From Mauremys mutica (lineage: Eukaryota > Chordata > Testudines > Geoemydidae), in NCBI RefSeq assembly GCF_020497125.1, contig NW_025422886.1, positions 20,587 through 84,586 on the forward strand: a DNA stretch of 64,000 nucleotides, read 5' to 3'. The notes below the pieces were generated by a model, which saw only the letters and a list, made by a program, of their open reading frames with translations, made no database searches and was not told the DNA's origin. Of the stretch, positions 46,591-58,469 are shown in pieces. Both the position numbers and the translations under genes were made by a program. Numbering within the stretch: the first letter of the stretch is position 1; each line of letters opens with the position of its first letter.

Positions 46591-47478
46591 TGTGACAAAG
46601 TGGGAATGTTCTTAATGTTTTCTCTGAATACTGTGTGGGTGCCTCAGTTTCCCCTGCAAGGTGCCAACTGAAGGTGTTGGAGACAAAGAGATCAGGTGGC
46701 CTCCTTGTCCAGAAGAGACACAAAGGCTAGAGGAAGGAGTGTCAGTTTGGAGCTGGCTGGGGAAATGGGGAGAGGCCCAGAACTTGGGTCTAGGCTCCCC
46801 ACCCTCCAAGATGAACCTGACTGAGGGGTCCTGTTTTCTGTACCTACAAGCTCTGTTTTAGACTGTGATCCTGTCGTCTAATAAACCTTCTATTTTACCA
46901 GCTGGCTGAGAGTCACATCTGACTGCAGAGTTGGGGTGCAGGGACCTCTGGTTGCCCCAGGACCTGCCTGGGCACACTCTCTGCGGAAAGCGCACGGTGT
47001 AGAAGGGCATGCTGAATGCTCTGAGGTCAGACCCAGGAAGGTGTAAGCTTCTTGCCCTGGAGACAGTATGCTCACAGAGAGGAGGCTCCCCCAGAGTCCT
47101 GACTGGCTTTGTATGGAGTAGTTCCAAAGCATCCCAGCATCCCCTTCCACACCATGCACTTCCCAGAAGTCCGCACAGGCACTGACACTCTCTCCTCTGG
47201 CCTTTGTCTCTTTTCCAGGAATTAGGAGGCCACTTGATCTCTTTGTTCTCCAACACCTTCAGTTGGCACCTTGCAGGAGAGCGGCCCAGGCCATCAGTTG
47301 CCCGGAGACAGGGTTTCGGCCATTCTCTGTACAGACAGCATCACACTGGCACTCTAGGGCTCTACAACAATCACACACCCTTATCTCACCATCTAGATCC
47401 TTGAGAAATGCATAGGGGAAACTGAGGCACCCACACAGTATTCAGAGAAAACATTAAGAACATTCCCACTTTGTAACA
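46591..47478. mobile_element. Inverted LTR dimer, 888 bp, with CCTGT target duplication
   Basis: The left part is an LTR in plus orientation starting TGTGACAAAGTGGGAATG. The right part is the same LTR family reversed, ending CATTCCCACTTTGTAACA. Both outer ends therefore correspond to an LTR 5' end. The unit is flanked by exact CCTGT at 46,586-46,590 and 47,479-47,483. AATAAA is at about 46,879 in the plus half. The left copy lacks about 130 bp that the right copy keeps (after CAGTTTCCCC). The arms meet around 47,060-47,110. Confidence 0.8.
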
Positions 47479-47559
47479 CCTGTGTACTTTAAAGGGTGTA
47501 AAATAATCAAGTATTGTGCTAAACACAATGATACTCCAAACTGACCACCATATTTAAGT

Positions 47560-48640
47560 TGCATGTTTTCCCCCTCAAGTGAGGGCTCTGGGATGGGGCT
47601 GGGGATGAGGGGTTCACAGTGCAGGAGGGTGCTTAGGGTTGGGGTGCTGGGGGCGCAGGCTCTGGGGTAGGGCAGGGCTGGGGATAAGAACTTGGGATGC
47701 AGACAGGCTGCCCTAGGGCTCGGGCCAGAGAGGACTCACCCCCCACCCTTACTGGCAGCAGCAAGCTCCAGAGGAGGGACCCCTCCTCTCCCTCCCCCTC
47801 CCCCCCGGCAGCACACTCACTCTGCACCACGGTCACTGCACATGCTCCTAGGGACTCTCTCAGGTCCAGAAAGCCCACTCACCTCCCCTATGGTGGGTAC
47901 CGGCGGGGGGGGTTGCCATCACATGTGGCCTCCCCTGCTGCTGCCCCTCACCATAGCCTCACTGGGGATGGGGGATGGGACTGCCCCTTGCCCAGTATAG
48001 GGCAGGAGTGAGGACTGCAGGGTGGTGGCTGGGGTGGGGGGTAGGGTGTCATAAAATTCACCCAAGCCCCAGCTGCTCAGGTCTAGGAAACTCCCCTCCT
48101 CCATCTCCCCTGTGGTGGGTGGGTGCTGGGGAGTGGGGACGGGGGGGAACTGCCAGCACATGTGGCTTCCTTCCTCCCCTGCTGCAGCCTGCTGCCCCTC
48201 ACCCTTGTCTCACTGGGGATGGGGCTGCCCCTTGCCCAGCATTGGGCAGGAGTGGGGGCTGCAGGGGGAGGGGGTGGATCACAGGGTCAAACCTCACCAA
48301 AGCCCCAGCAGCTGCTCAGGTCAGTGAGGTCCACCCCAGATGTCTATCTCCAGGCCGGAAGTCCCCTTGGCGTCTCCTCCAGGTGGGTGCTGGGCGGCGG
48401 GGGAGAGAGCTCCCAAGCACGTGTGTGACTCCCCTGCCACCTCCTCTCTCCCCTGCCAGCGGCTGATCTCTATAGCCTTAGGCAGAAGCAGAAGAAGTAA
48501 GGGAGAGAGGCACTGGCTGTTTTCTTTCAGGCAAGGAAGCTCCGAGGCGGGGAAACCCAGCTCCAAATATTGGTGGAGCACAGCCCTCAGCCTTGAATAT
48601 TCCTGGTGCTCAAGCACCTTGAGCCCATATAACCTGCCGC
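47560..48640. repeat. GC-rich tandem repeat region, period about 0.22-0.24 kb
   Basis: The motif CTCAGGTC recurs at 47,859, 48,076 and 48,315, and CACTGGGGATGGG...TGCCCCTTGCCCAG recurs near 47,960 and 48,210. About three diverged units. The right end (to about 48,640) resembles a GC-rich MITE, but no target duplication was found. The many long frames here reflect composition. Confidence 0.6.
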
Positions 48641-49938
48641 CCCTGCCTAATGCTACATTAGTTGCACTGATATTTCAAAAACAGAAAATGTATGTCACAT
48701 TTCTTCCTCTCTCCTCCTATCACCGGAATTGCAAAAGCCTGTTATTTCTAGCGGTGGTTTATTATTACTTATGGCCCACTCCTGTTTCTATTGAACTCAA
48801 CAGTAAAATTCCCCCCTCTCCTCCTGGGAGTTGGATGAGTCGCTTATCACAAAATGGGCTACAACAGCACTTTTAGAATGATTTGTTGAGCATTTTTGTT
48901 TCCTCCTTCCCACATTCTGTTCCCCCTTCTTTACCCTGCTCACTGTTGGTGCCCTGAGAGCATATGGGTTTAGGATCAAATTCTACTTACTTTATTGTCA
49001 GCAGAGCAGTCCTTTGAATGGTATAAATAAACCTACCATTAAGTGGGACTGAATCATATATATATATATATATAATGAAACAGACAAACAGGCTTTGGCT
49101 TTTACTCTTATTTCTGTTTCTAATACACAATTTATATTTCCATGTATCTGTCTGGTATATTGTAATTTAAATGAGAGAAAACTCATTGGATAGCTTGTTA
49201 GTCACAAGCTAAAAAGCATGCCTGGTCATTATATTTCTATGCATGCACATGTATTTCTTAAAATAGTTCTGAGCTGGAGAGTTATTTATTTAGTACCTTT
49301 AAATGAGGTAATTTCTAAACTACCAATTCATACACTGTTGCTAACAAAAAAGCCAAACTGCCACATAAAAGCTGTTTACATGGTGAATGCACTGAAATAT
49401 TATAGGTACAGATTCTAGAAAAAATACTCGGAGCCCTCCATTACAGATGACTGCTAATTTGGCAGTGTTAAAATGAGAAGTATCCAGTGGCATGTCTGGG
49501 GAGATGACAATGCTGAGTCTGGTACGGAAACAGTGAATTATGAGGAAAGCATTGTTGGAGGTTTTTCCTGTGTAATTTCCATGAAATTATCAATAAAAGA
49601 CATTAATAAACTTTTTTTATGCAGGCAATCCAGATTTTTCAAGATATAAGATTGTGATCATAATATCAGAACAGATTCATATTGAGAAAGGACAGCAAAA
49701 AAATTTTTTTAATGAAACAAAACTGGGACATTCTCATGGATGGCCTATTGCCTTGGTTAATCATCTGTCCCAATAAAGGGAAGACTCTTAAAATGTCTGA
49801 AAAGGTTTGATAGGAAGGAAAAGACCATACTGAATCCAAGTGGCATTTCAACTTATTTCTTCTTTTAAATTTTGTCTATTTCTGTGTAAAAGGACCAGTT
49901 ATTAGAAAGTCACTTCTAGCTGAACACCTCTTAGCACT
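48641..49938. other. No gene seen
   Basis: AT-rich with an (AT)n microsatellite at about 49,055-49,073. Nothing else recognised. Confidence 0.5.
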
Positions 49939-49940
49939 AG

Positions 49941-50056
49941 GTATTCACCCACGAAAGCTTATACTCCAATACATCTGTTAGTCTTTAAGGTGCCACAAGA
50001 CTCTTCGTTGCTTTTTACAGATCCAGACTAACATGGCTACCCCTCTGATACTTGCC
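49941..50056 (-). repeat. SINE-like repeat (family A)
   Basis: Single reversed copy from GTATTCACCCACGAAAGC to GGCTACCCCTCTGATACTTG, closest in form to the right half of the dimer at 38,213. The flank 50,057-50,861 holds no recognised feature. Confidence 0.8.
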
Positions 50057-50861
50057 AGCAAGCAGTAATTTTATACAAGAAAACTTAATTAAAATTAAAA
50101 CCAAACATGTTTGTGAGGGAGGTGACTATTGTCATCCCCATTTCAGGGCTGCTTGACTCCCAGGACTGTGAAGGGACAGGTGCAGAAATTGTCCCCAAGT
50201 TTGACAATAATGAGACAGCTTGAGACTCCCAGGAAATAGAAGCACTTTCTTAAAGCTACTGATTAAAACATAATGTGAGCAACAGGAATGATCATCTGCT
50301 TGACTCTATTTTCCCAACAGCAGCGTCTCCATGGGTGCCTGTTCCCCCTAGGCTTTGCCCCTCAGCAAGCCCCACTACCCCATGGCTCCGCCTCCGGCTT
50401 CCCAGTATTCTCTTCTTACCTCTAGCACCTTCTCATGTTTACCAAAGACTGAACAAAGTGGCATGTCTGATGTGACTGATGGTGGCTTAGCTGTCTGGAC
50501 ACTGCCGAGAGTACTGTATTTCCCTAAACATTGTGGGTCTTGTTATTCATCTGATGAAGATGAGCTCTGGGTAAAGTTCGCCAGGGTGCTTTAGGGACTA
50601 GAGCTGAAGTCAGACACGTTCCCACAGAAGAAGAGAAATCATCCATTTAAAACATTAAACTAACAAATGCCACCTAGTGCTGTTTCTGCAGTATTATGAA
50701 TCATGACACACACTGCCACTTATGTAGGAGAGATTTAAAATGAAATGCAAGATGAATTATTTTGTGATAGACTTTATTTTTTACTGGTGAGACATCATTG
50801 TGCATTGCTATGAGTCATCATAGGCAGCTCCTGTCCGTACTCATAATAAATCATTGTATTC

Positions 50862-50955
50862 AGCGTTGTTGTAGCCTTTTTTCAGACCAATTTCTGTTGG
50901 GGAGAGAGACATGCTTTCAAAGAGCTCTTCCTCAGGTCTGGGAAATGTACTTAGT
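50862..50955 (+). repeat. Dispersed repeat (family B)
   Basis: Shares AGACCAATTTCTGTTGGGGA and GAGCTCTTCCTCAGGTCTGG with the block at 16,575. Confidence 0.6.
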
Positions 50956-51059
50956 GTCACAGCTAAATACAAGGTGGAACATTGCTTAGCACAAGTAGCT
51001 AACATATTTCAAGGAACCATTCAAGGTGAAGCAGCCTGTTAATACCTCTTCAGCTGTAG

Positions 51060-51965
51060 TGTGGAAAGGAAGGGAGAGAGAGAGAAAAAAAGGCATATGT
51101 GTGTGTGTGTGTCTGTGTGTTAGTGGCTTATAGCTTGTTGGACTAAGCCATAAATCCAGTATCCATGATCAGTTCATGATGTTTAGTGTCTAGTAAAGTT
51201 ATGAATTTAACTCCCAGGCTCATCTTTAGAAAGCGTTGTGCAGATTTCCTTTCAGAATGAGGACTGAGAGGTCAAATATAGAGTGATTGTTTTATGAAAA
51301 ATGTTCATTCACAGGTGATATGGTATTTCTATCTTGTATCATTTTCCTGTGTGAGCTCATTCGAGAGAGTAGTGATTGTCTGGTTTCATGCACGTAGTTG
51401 TTACTGGGGCAGTTAGTGCACTGGATGACCTAAACCACATGTTGTGATAGGCATATGTAGGATTTTGAAAGGTGTGTTATGGGGGAGAGTTGATCACAGT
51501 AGCAGTGGAGATATGTCTGCAGGTTTTGCATCTGTTGTTCTGGCAGGGTCTGGTGCTGCTTTAAGTTGGTGTGTCCTGGTCTGTGGGGAGCTTGCTTCTG
51601 ATGATGAGTTTGGAGAGGCTGGGGGTGAAGGCCAGAAGAGGGGGTTTGGGAAAGATTTCTTTCAGGATATGGTGCCCATCAAGCATGGATTGTAATTGTT
51701 TAATGATACCCCATATGGGTTCCAGTGTGGGGTGGTAGGTGACAACTACAGGTGTGCGGTCGGAAGGTGGTTTAGTTTTGTGCTGAAGCAGGTTTTCTTG
51801 GGGCATTTGGGTGGCCCATTCCATGATGCAATGTACTTCTCCGGTGGAGTGTCCTTGTTTGATGAAGGCAGTTTTAAGTGTGTTAAGGTGAGTATCTGGA
51901 CTTTCTCTTGGGAGTATAGTTGATAGTTGCTGGGTAGACTGCGGCAGCCGTACAGCTCTGTTTGG
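51060..51965 (-). mobile_element. Penelope-like retroelement remnant (RT tail and GIY-YIG region)
   Basis: A minus-strand frame around 51,824-51,561 reads VVVTYHPTLEPIWGIIKQL then IFPKPPLLAF and KLIIRSKLP, the pattern found between RT and the GIY-YIG endonuclease of Penelope-like elements. Further on (51,445-51,350), with stops, comes IQCTNCPSNYVHETRQSL then SSHRKMI, matching the GIY-YIG core (typically YIGET). Frames are broken, so it is dead. Family knowledge from memory. Confidence 0.65.
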
Positions 51966-52149
51966 TTTAAATGTGGCTGTGCACAGGTGCTGCAGTCTGC
52001 CTGGGCACTATCAGCTGCAAGATCAGAGCCATAGTTTTAATACTAAGAATATTTAAGTAGGGTCAAAAATGCAACCGTGATAGGTGCCCATGCTATGCCC
52101 TGGTCACCTATCCCTTCGGTTAAAACACACAAAATGGCTTCTTATTAGA

Positions 52150-52295
52150 TCATTACGGTTGGAAGGGACTTCAGGAGATCATCTAGTCCAACCCCCTGCT
52201 CAAAGAAGAGCCAATCCCCAAATCACCCCCTCAAGGATTGAACTCACAACTCTGGATTTAGCAGGCCAATGCTCAAACCACTGAGCTATCCCTAG
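52150..52295 (-). repeat. tRNA-derived SINE
   Basis: Reversed copy with CR1-like tail (GGTTGGAAGGGACTTCAGGA, then ATCATCTAGTCCAACCCCCT) and tRNA-like head (complement of the A box, CCACTGAGCTA, near 52,278-52,288). Confidence 0.8.
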
Positions 52296-52509
52296 ATAAA
52301 CATGGTAAGGTGTTAATCATCCAACTACATCAGGAAAATGACCTGTCACTGGCAATGCCTCAGCCATCACCGTCTTCTGGTTTTGAAAACTGTTTTCAAA
52401 CTGTTCATATACAAAAAGCTGTTTTCAACCCTGGTTTCAACCACACTTTTTTGTAACCAAGCTAAAAAAATATTAACTTAGCCATTCTAATTCTATACCC
52501 ACTTCCTCC

Positions 52510-53031
52510 TCATCAGCTTGACAAAAGATTGGCTGGCCCCTTAAGGGGAGGTGGGCCTTAATCCACCTGTAACAAACTTAACTCACCTCTACAGGCGGGG
52601 AAAATGAAGGTCATGTGACCAGTAAATCAGGTGACCTAATCAAGTTTCTTATAAGGTAGAAGGGCAAAAGAGAGCAGAGAATAAAGGAAATGGGATCCTG
52701 CTCTGAGAAGGAGGGCTAGGAACTCCCTACCTAAGGGGGAGGGGAGGAGAGATTGAACTGGGGTTGATCTTGGGGGGCCAAACTCCTGACTGGAGTGGGG
52801 AAGATTGAACTGTGACCCAGTTCTAGAAAGGAGGGCTGGGAAGAGGTACACTGAACTGGGGTAGAGGCCTGGAGGGCTAATGTGTATAACGACTAAACGA
52901 ATTGGAGTGTTTTAATTATCTTTTGGACTGTGATGTGGAGTTCTTGAGCGTCCAAAAAGGGAAACTGAGGCAGAGTGCTGTAGCATAATCTCTGGCTGGC
53001 GGGGGTGCTTGGGTGGTGTTCTCTCTGTGAC
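52510..53031 (+). repeat. Possible LTR remnant
   Basis: Purine-rich segments and an end in CTCTGTGACA, with GGGAAACTGAGGCAGAGTGC near 52,960, resemble turtle LTRs I recall. The start is uncertain and no target duplication was found. 53,032-53,380 holds nothing recognised. Confidence 0.4.
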
Positions 53032-53380
53032 AATGGGCTTTACAGTATGCCTGGAAGGTTAACAAATCTAGACTCTGACAAACCAAGGGGTGGGGTGGGG
53101 GGTGATTTCCAATCCCAAATATGGTTATCACAATGCAATGTTAACAATGTAACAAAATGTAACAAAATGTTAGAGGCCACATTAGATTTTATTTCTGATA
53201 GAATTTTTTCCCCAAAAAAGATGATTAAACACATCATTGCTCAATTATCTAGAAAGGGTGATTTAACAGGAAGAGGGTTGTCAAGGAAGAATGGGCTAGA
53301 AACATGTAGGTACAACAATTTTATTTTTATAAATATTTTTATGGGCTAGGAACTGATGTTTACTTTTCCAAGAGAACATA

Positions 53381-53812
53381 CCATATATACTTGTTCATAA
53401 GCCAAATATTTTTGGTAAAAAAGTGATGCATCAAAGAGCGGGGGTCAGTTTATAAACAGGTCTACACCAAAATTTGATGATTTTCAGCTCAATGTATTAG
53501 ATATTCAATTCAATGATTCCATAGTCATTTTGTTTACCTGGAGTGTCTGCAGGCATGGAGCCCTCTCTTCCTGCAGCTCCTATTGGCTGGGAACGGCGAA
53601 CTATGGCCACAGGGAGCTGAGGGGCTCCATGCCTGCAGACGCTCCAAGTAAACAGAACATCCCAACCTGCCAGCGGCTTACCCTGGTGGGCCGGGAGCCA
53701 AAGTTTTCCAACCCCTGAAATATAGGGTCAGCTCATGAAAGGGTCATACAGTTTTTGCTATTTTTACCTATCCATTTTGGGGGGTCAGCTAATGAATGAG
53801 CATATACAATAT
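53381..53812. mobile_element. Palindromic MITE with central hairpin
   Basis: Terminal repeats ATACTTGTTCATAAGCC and, at the right, GTCAGCTAATGAATGAGCAT are inverted copies. The interior folds: GTTTACCTGGAGTGTCTGCA at about 53,533 pairs with TGCAGACGCTCCAAGTAAAC at about 53,634-53,653, enclosing the CCTATTGGCTGG...GGCCACAGGGAG module. The flank 53,813-54,614 holds nothing recognised. Confidence 0.65.
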
Positions 53813-54622
53813 ATTTATGAAGAAAGTTGATTGAACACATGGCATGAAATTGATATTGCCCAAACCATGATTTCCAACAAACCAGGCAGTATTTTTAGGA
53901 ATCGCTAAGTGTAAGAAGGCTAGTGCCAATGTTAGCATGAAAATATAGTCCAAAAAGTCTGTATCATCATCAGATAAGTAAAAACAACAAACCCTGTCTA
54001 ATGGACGCTGGGGATGTGGGTCCAATGCTGTGTACCCCTTTATACATAACAATGGGATTGATACACCCTTTCTGGTACGCAGTACTGCTCAGAGCTCTGC
54101 AGAACAGGGGAGCACCACTGATGAACTATTTGTGATGAGGATGCAGGATATATTCCCAGTTCTCTGCCAGCCAGCGCTGCTATGCTAAAACTTACTGTTT
54201 TTAATTCATGGGGAGCCAAGAGTTTACTAGTTTGCTTCTCTGGCTTGTAAGTCATTAGTGAAAAGGTGCAAATCTGATGTGGTAATGTTTGTGCTGAAAC
54301 CTCTGCTTTCCAAGTAGCTGAGCTGCAAGTCACTGATCATGCTTCACTATATTCAAGACTATTATGATGTGCAAAAATTGTTAGAATTCTGTGGGAGACC
54401 TGCTCCCACCAGCAAAGATGTGGTGGCTTCAGGTGAGATCTCTTACAAACACTCTTGTTGGAATTTTATTTCACACTTAATATTGGAATTTAATTTCACA
54501 CTTAATATTGTGTATTATTGTGTATTGAGTTTTCTCTTCCACCACTTTATTAGGCCACAATCCTGCAAACTTTTATGCATGTACAAACAAATAGTTCCAC
54601 TGAAGGCAAAGGGGCTAGGCTG

Positions 54623-55519
54623 GGTTGCCAACTTTCTAATTGCATAAAACTGAACACCCTTGACCTGGCCCCTGTCCTGCCCCTTCCTGAGGCCTCACCC
54701 CTGCCCTGCTCCTTCTGAGGCCCTGCCCCCTGCTCACTCCATGCCCCCTCCCTCTGTCACACGCTCTCCCCCACTCTCACTCACTTTCACTGGACTGGGG
54801 CAAGGGGTTGGGGTGTGGGATGGGGTGTGGGTTCTGGGGTGGGGCCAGAGATGAGGGGTTTAGGGTTCACAAGGGGGCTCTGGGTTAGGGCCTAGGGGTT
54901 TGGAGTACAGGAGGGGGCTCAGGACTGGGGCAGGTGGTTGGGAGGCAGAAGGCGGTGTGGGCTCTGGGGTAAGGCCAGGGAGGAGGGATTTGGGGTGCAG
55001 GAGGGAGCTCCAGGCTGGGGCAGGGGGTTGGGGTGCAGGAGGGGGATCAGGATGCGGACTCCAGAACGGTAGCGATTACCTCAGGGCCAGGCGGCTCCCT
55101 GTCCATGACTCAGCAGGGCTAAAGCAGGCTCCCTGCCTGCCCTGGCTCTGCACAGCTCCCAGAAGTGGTCAGCATGTCTGGCTCCTAGGCAGAGGGGACA
55201 GGGGGCTCTGCATGCTGCCTGCTCCCGCAGGCACCACCTCTACAGTTCCCGTTGGCTATGGTTTCCAGCCAATGGGAGCTGCGGAGCCGGCCCTCAGGCA
55301 GGGGCAGCAGGCAGAGCCCCCGTGGCTGCACCAGTACCTAGGAGCCAGACATGCCAGCTGCTTCTGGAAGCTGCATGGATGCAGGGCAGGCAAGGAGTCT
55401 GCTTTAGCCCTGCTGCACCGCCGACCGGACTTTTAACTGCCTGGTCAGCAGTGCTGACCAGAGCCAGCAGGGTACTTTTCGACCCGGCATTCTGGGCAAA
55501 AACCGAACACCTGGCAACC
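54623..55519. mobile_element. GC-rich hAT-type MITE
   Basis: 897 bp with ends GGTTGCCAAC and CTGGCAACC. Flanks CTAGGCTG (54,615-54,622) and CTAGGCTA (55,520-55,527) agree at 7 of 8. The interior has G-rich degenerate tandem units (about 54,790-55,060) and the CCCGTTGG...CCAATGGG module near 55,243-55,283. Confidence 0.8.
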
Positions 55520-55557
55520 CTAGGCTACACTCAGGATCAGGGCTTTTTTGACAAGGG

Positions 55558-55684
55558 CCCCAGTTCAGCAAGATATTTGGGCACATGTGTAACTTTAAGC
55601 ACATGATTAATTCTGTTGACATCAGTGAAACCACTCATGTGCTTAAAGCTGTGCATGAGTTTAAGAACCTTGCTGAATCAGGGT
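55558..55684. repeat. Old palindromic amniote repeat
   Basis: CAGTTCAGCAAG at the left and CTTGCTGAATCAGGG at the right, with ACTTTAAGCACATG and CATGTGCTTAAAG inside, form an imperfect palindrome. I recall it as a common old amniote repeat. Confidence 0.55.
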
Positions 55685-55802
55685 GTAGAACTCCCTGTTG
55701 ATATCATGAATGTGCCTGTTCTACTTAACTAATAATAAAAAAGTATGGCTAATGGTAGGTCATTTTTATTTGTTTGGCACTTATTTGGCTGTTTAGCAGG
55801 CG

Positions 55803-57054
55803 TCATAGAGTTTAAGGCCAGAAGGGATCACCAGATCATCCAGTCTGACCTCCTGTATCTCAGAGGCCACCAACACCACCCAGCACCTGCTCATTAAACC
55901 CAATAACTAAAATTAGACCAAAGTATTACAGCTCATAGGAGACTAAATTATTTTGTGCCACAGGCAGAGAATAGGAGGAACTGAGGTGCACCAGTGGCCA
56001 AGGACCTTGCAATGGCAAGGAATAGATTAAGTAAAATATCCCAGCATATGACCCATACCTGCATGCTGCAGAGGAAGGCAACCCCCCTCCAAGATCACTG
56101 CCAGTCTGAGCTGGGAGAAAATTTCTTTCCGAGTCCACATAGGGCAATCAGCTAGACCCTGAGCATGTGGAACAAAAACCATATAGCCAAGCACCTGAGA
56201 GAGAGAATGCTGGTGTCACCTCAGAGCACTGGCTCATCCTATCCAGTGTCCCATCTCCAGACAGGGTCATCCCTGATGCTTCAGAGGAAGGAAACAAAAA
56301 AACAAAATCCGACAACCCCAGAACACACTGGTGTTGGGGGGAAGAATCCCTTTCTGAGTCCTGCAAGCAGTTGGCTGAAGCATTGGCTTTTAGGAACATA
56401 AGACATAATCTGGAAGCGAGCCCAGGACTGCCAAGCCCTGCCCCTCCCCCCACAACATCACAAGCAAGCCTGTCATACAATCACACTCCTACATTTGTCC
56501 AGCTCTCTCTTAAAAAGAATGAAGTTGGTTGGTTCCCCCCATCCACCCCCCATTGGGAGCCTGTTCCAGACTCTCGCTCCTCTGATGGTTAGGAACCTTC
56601 TTCAAATTTCCAGCCTGAATTTGTTCATGGACAGTTTACATCCTTTTGTTCTTGTGACAACATTGTCCTTTAGCTTAAATAGCTCTTTGCCCTCCCTAGT
56701 GTTTACCCCCCAATGTGTTTATAAAGAGCTATCATATCCCTTCACTCTTCTTTTTGCTAATCTAAACAAACCAAGCTCTTCCAGTCTCCTCTCATAAAAC
56801 AGGCCCTCCATCCCCTTGATCATCACCTTCTCTGCACCTGTTCCAGTGTGAATTCATCTTTCTTGAACATGGGTGACCAGAATTGTACGCAGTATTCCAG
56901 ATGAGGTCTTGCCAGTGACTTGTATAATGGCATTAATATTTGCCTAATACATCCTAAGATGTCATTTCCCTTTTTCACAGCTGCGTCACTCATAGTCATC
57001 CTGTGATCAACTAACACACCCAGGGGAGCCCTAGCTTGTATCAAAAATTCTTAT
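55803..57054 (-). mobile_element. L3/CR1-like LINE, 3' part
   Basis: Minus strand: a frame at 57,044-56,823 reads GVLVDHRMTMSDAAVKKGND and [13 protein letters not shown], the C-terminal RT region, followed by a long 3' UTR reaching 55,803. It continues upstream at 58,470 after an LTR insertion. Confidence 0.8.
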
Positions 57055-58465
57055 TGAAAGCAGAGTCAGGATGAGCTCTACCCTGACATCTGGTGGTGAA
57101 TTATGGTGAGTGTGGAAAAGAGTTTCAGGGACTAATCGTGTTTGCATAGGCACACCCACCCCGCCTAGCATAGCCCACGGCAGCCTCAAATGGTTACTTT
57201 GACAGCTGTGGGATCCCCAATTTCTTTGTTATTGGGGAAGGAGGAATAAAGTGTTGTCACCGTGATTATGTGAATGAGGAACTATGAAACTGCCTTATGA
57301 CAGAGAATCTCACCATCAAGTAAATAGCACTCGCCAGACAAGGGACATGGGTGCCAAAACCCAGTGAATTGAGAGAGGTTGGGGACAGGTGTGTGTATAT
57401 TTGATGGTATGGGCCCCTCTGGAGGGCTTAGCCACACCAATTGCACCTCCTTTTCTCTCTCCACTGTTAAATAGCAGAGCTAATTTTGATTCTATTAGGA
57501 GTCTAGCTAAAAACTGCTGAGCTGAATTCACTTTGGGCCAATAGTGCACCAGCACTGGGGCTCCCCTACTACAAGCTGAAATCACTAAAAGAGCTAAAAC
57601 TACTGAGCTGAGATCACTGAGTGCTGTGTTAACTAGTGGGGGAGCCTGAAGACATACTGCTAAGCAGCTGGCAGAGCAGTTTGCAGGATGGTTGGAGCAG
57701 CGAGCCAGTGGAGTGGAGTGGAGCTGAGCAGTTTGCAGGGACAGCTGGAGTGGTTCATGGGATGGCTGGTGGAGTGGAGCAGCTTGTGGGATGGTTGGAG
57801 CAGCCCATGGAACAGTGAGCGAAGCAGAGCAGAGTGGTTTGCAGGAACGGCTGGAGGAGCGGAGCGGAACGGCTGGAGGAGTGGAGAGGAGCGGAGCGGC
57901 TGGTGGAGCAGAGCCATTCATGGTGAAGGCTGCAGTAGACCTCCACGGAGAGGCGGGGCAGTCGGCCTTGCCCACGTAAGGTGCCCCTTAACACCCTGTG
58001 TGCCCCCCCAATTCCACCCAGGCTGGGGGGAGGGGTAAAACTCTGCAGATGAACTTTTGAACACTGGGGTGGCACTGACCAGTTGGGTTGTTGGCACAGA
58101 CTTTTGGGTTGTTGGACTTTGGGGTGATTTGGACTTAAGACCCTGAGGGGAAAAGGACATTGCCAAACGTACTTGGAGGTGGGTCTTTTGCTCATGGTTT
58201 GTGTTATAATCCTGTTTGTGGTGTTTCCCCAACGTAATGCCGCATTGTTTCCCTCCTTTATTAAAAGGATTTTGCTACACTCGGACTCCGTGCTTGCGAG
58301 AGGGGAAGTATTGCCTCCTAGAGGCGCCTGGGGGGGTGGTATGTAATTGTCCTAGGTCACTGGGTGGGGGCTCGAGCTGGTTTTGTATTGTGTTATTGAA
58401 ACGGAACCCCTGAATACTGAACCCGGCCCTTGTTGCTGCCAACTCAGAGGGGCAGAAGGGTTACA
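57055..58465 (+). repeat. Solo LTR, 1411 bp, inserted in a LINE
   Basis: Starts TGAAAGCAGAG and ends GAAGGGTTACA with TTAT duplicated at 57,051-57,054 and 58,466-58,469. About 57,670-57,915 consists of degenerate short tandem units (GGCTGGAGGAGCGGAGCGGA type). TTTATTAAAAGG near 58,258 may hold the polyadenylation signal. The long frames here are not genes. Confidence 0.8.
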
Positions 58466-58469
58466 TTAT

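Noticed and set aside
47560..48876. Several 80-180 codon frames
   Set aside because: Tandem GC-rich DNA with equally long frames on both strands.
57316..57975. 219-codon minus-strand frame
   Set aside because: It falls in a solo LTR with tandem units; the Ser/Pro/Leu-rich repetitive translation is a by-product of the repeats.
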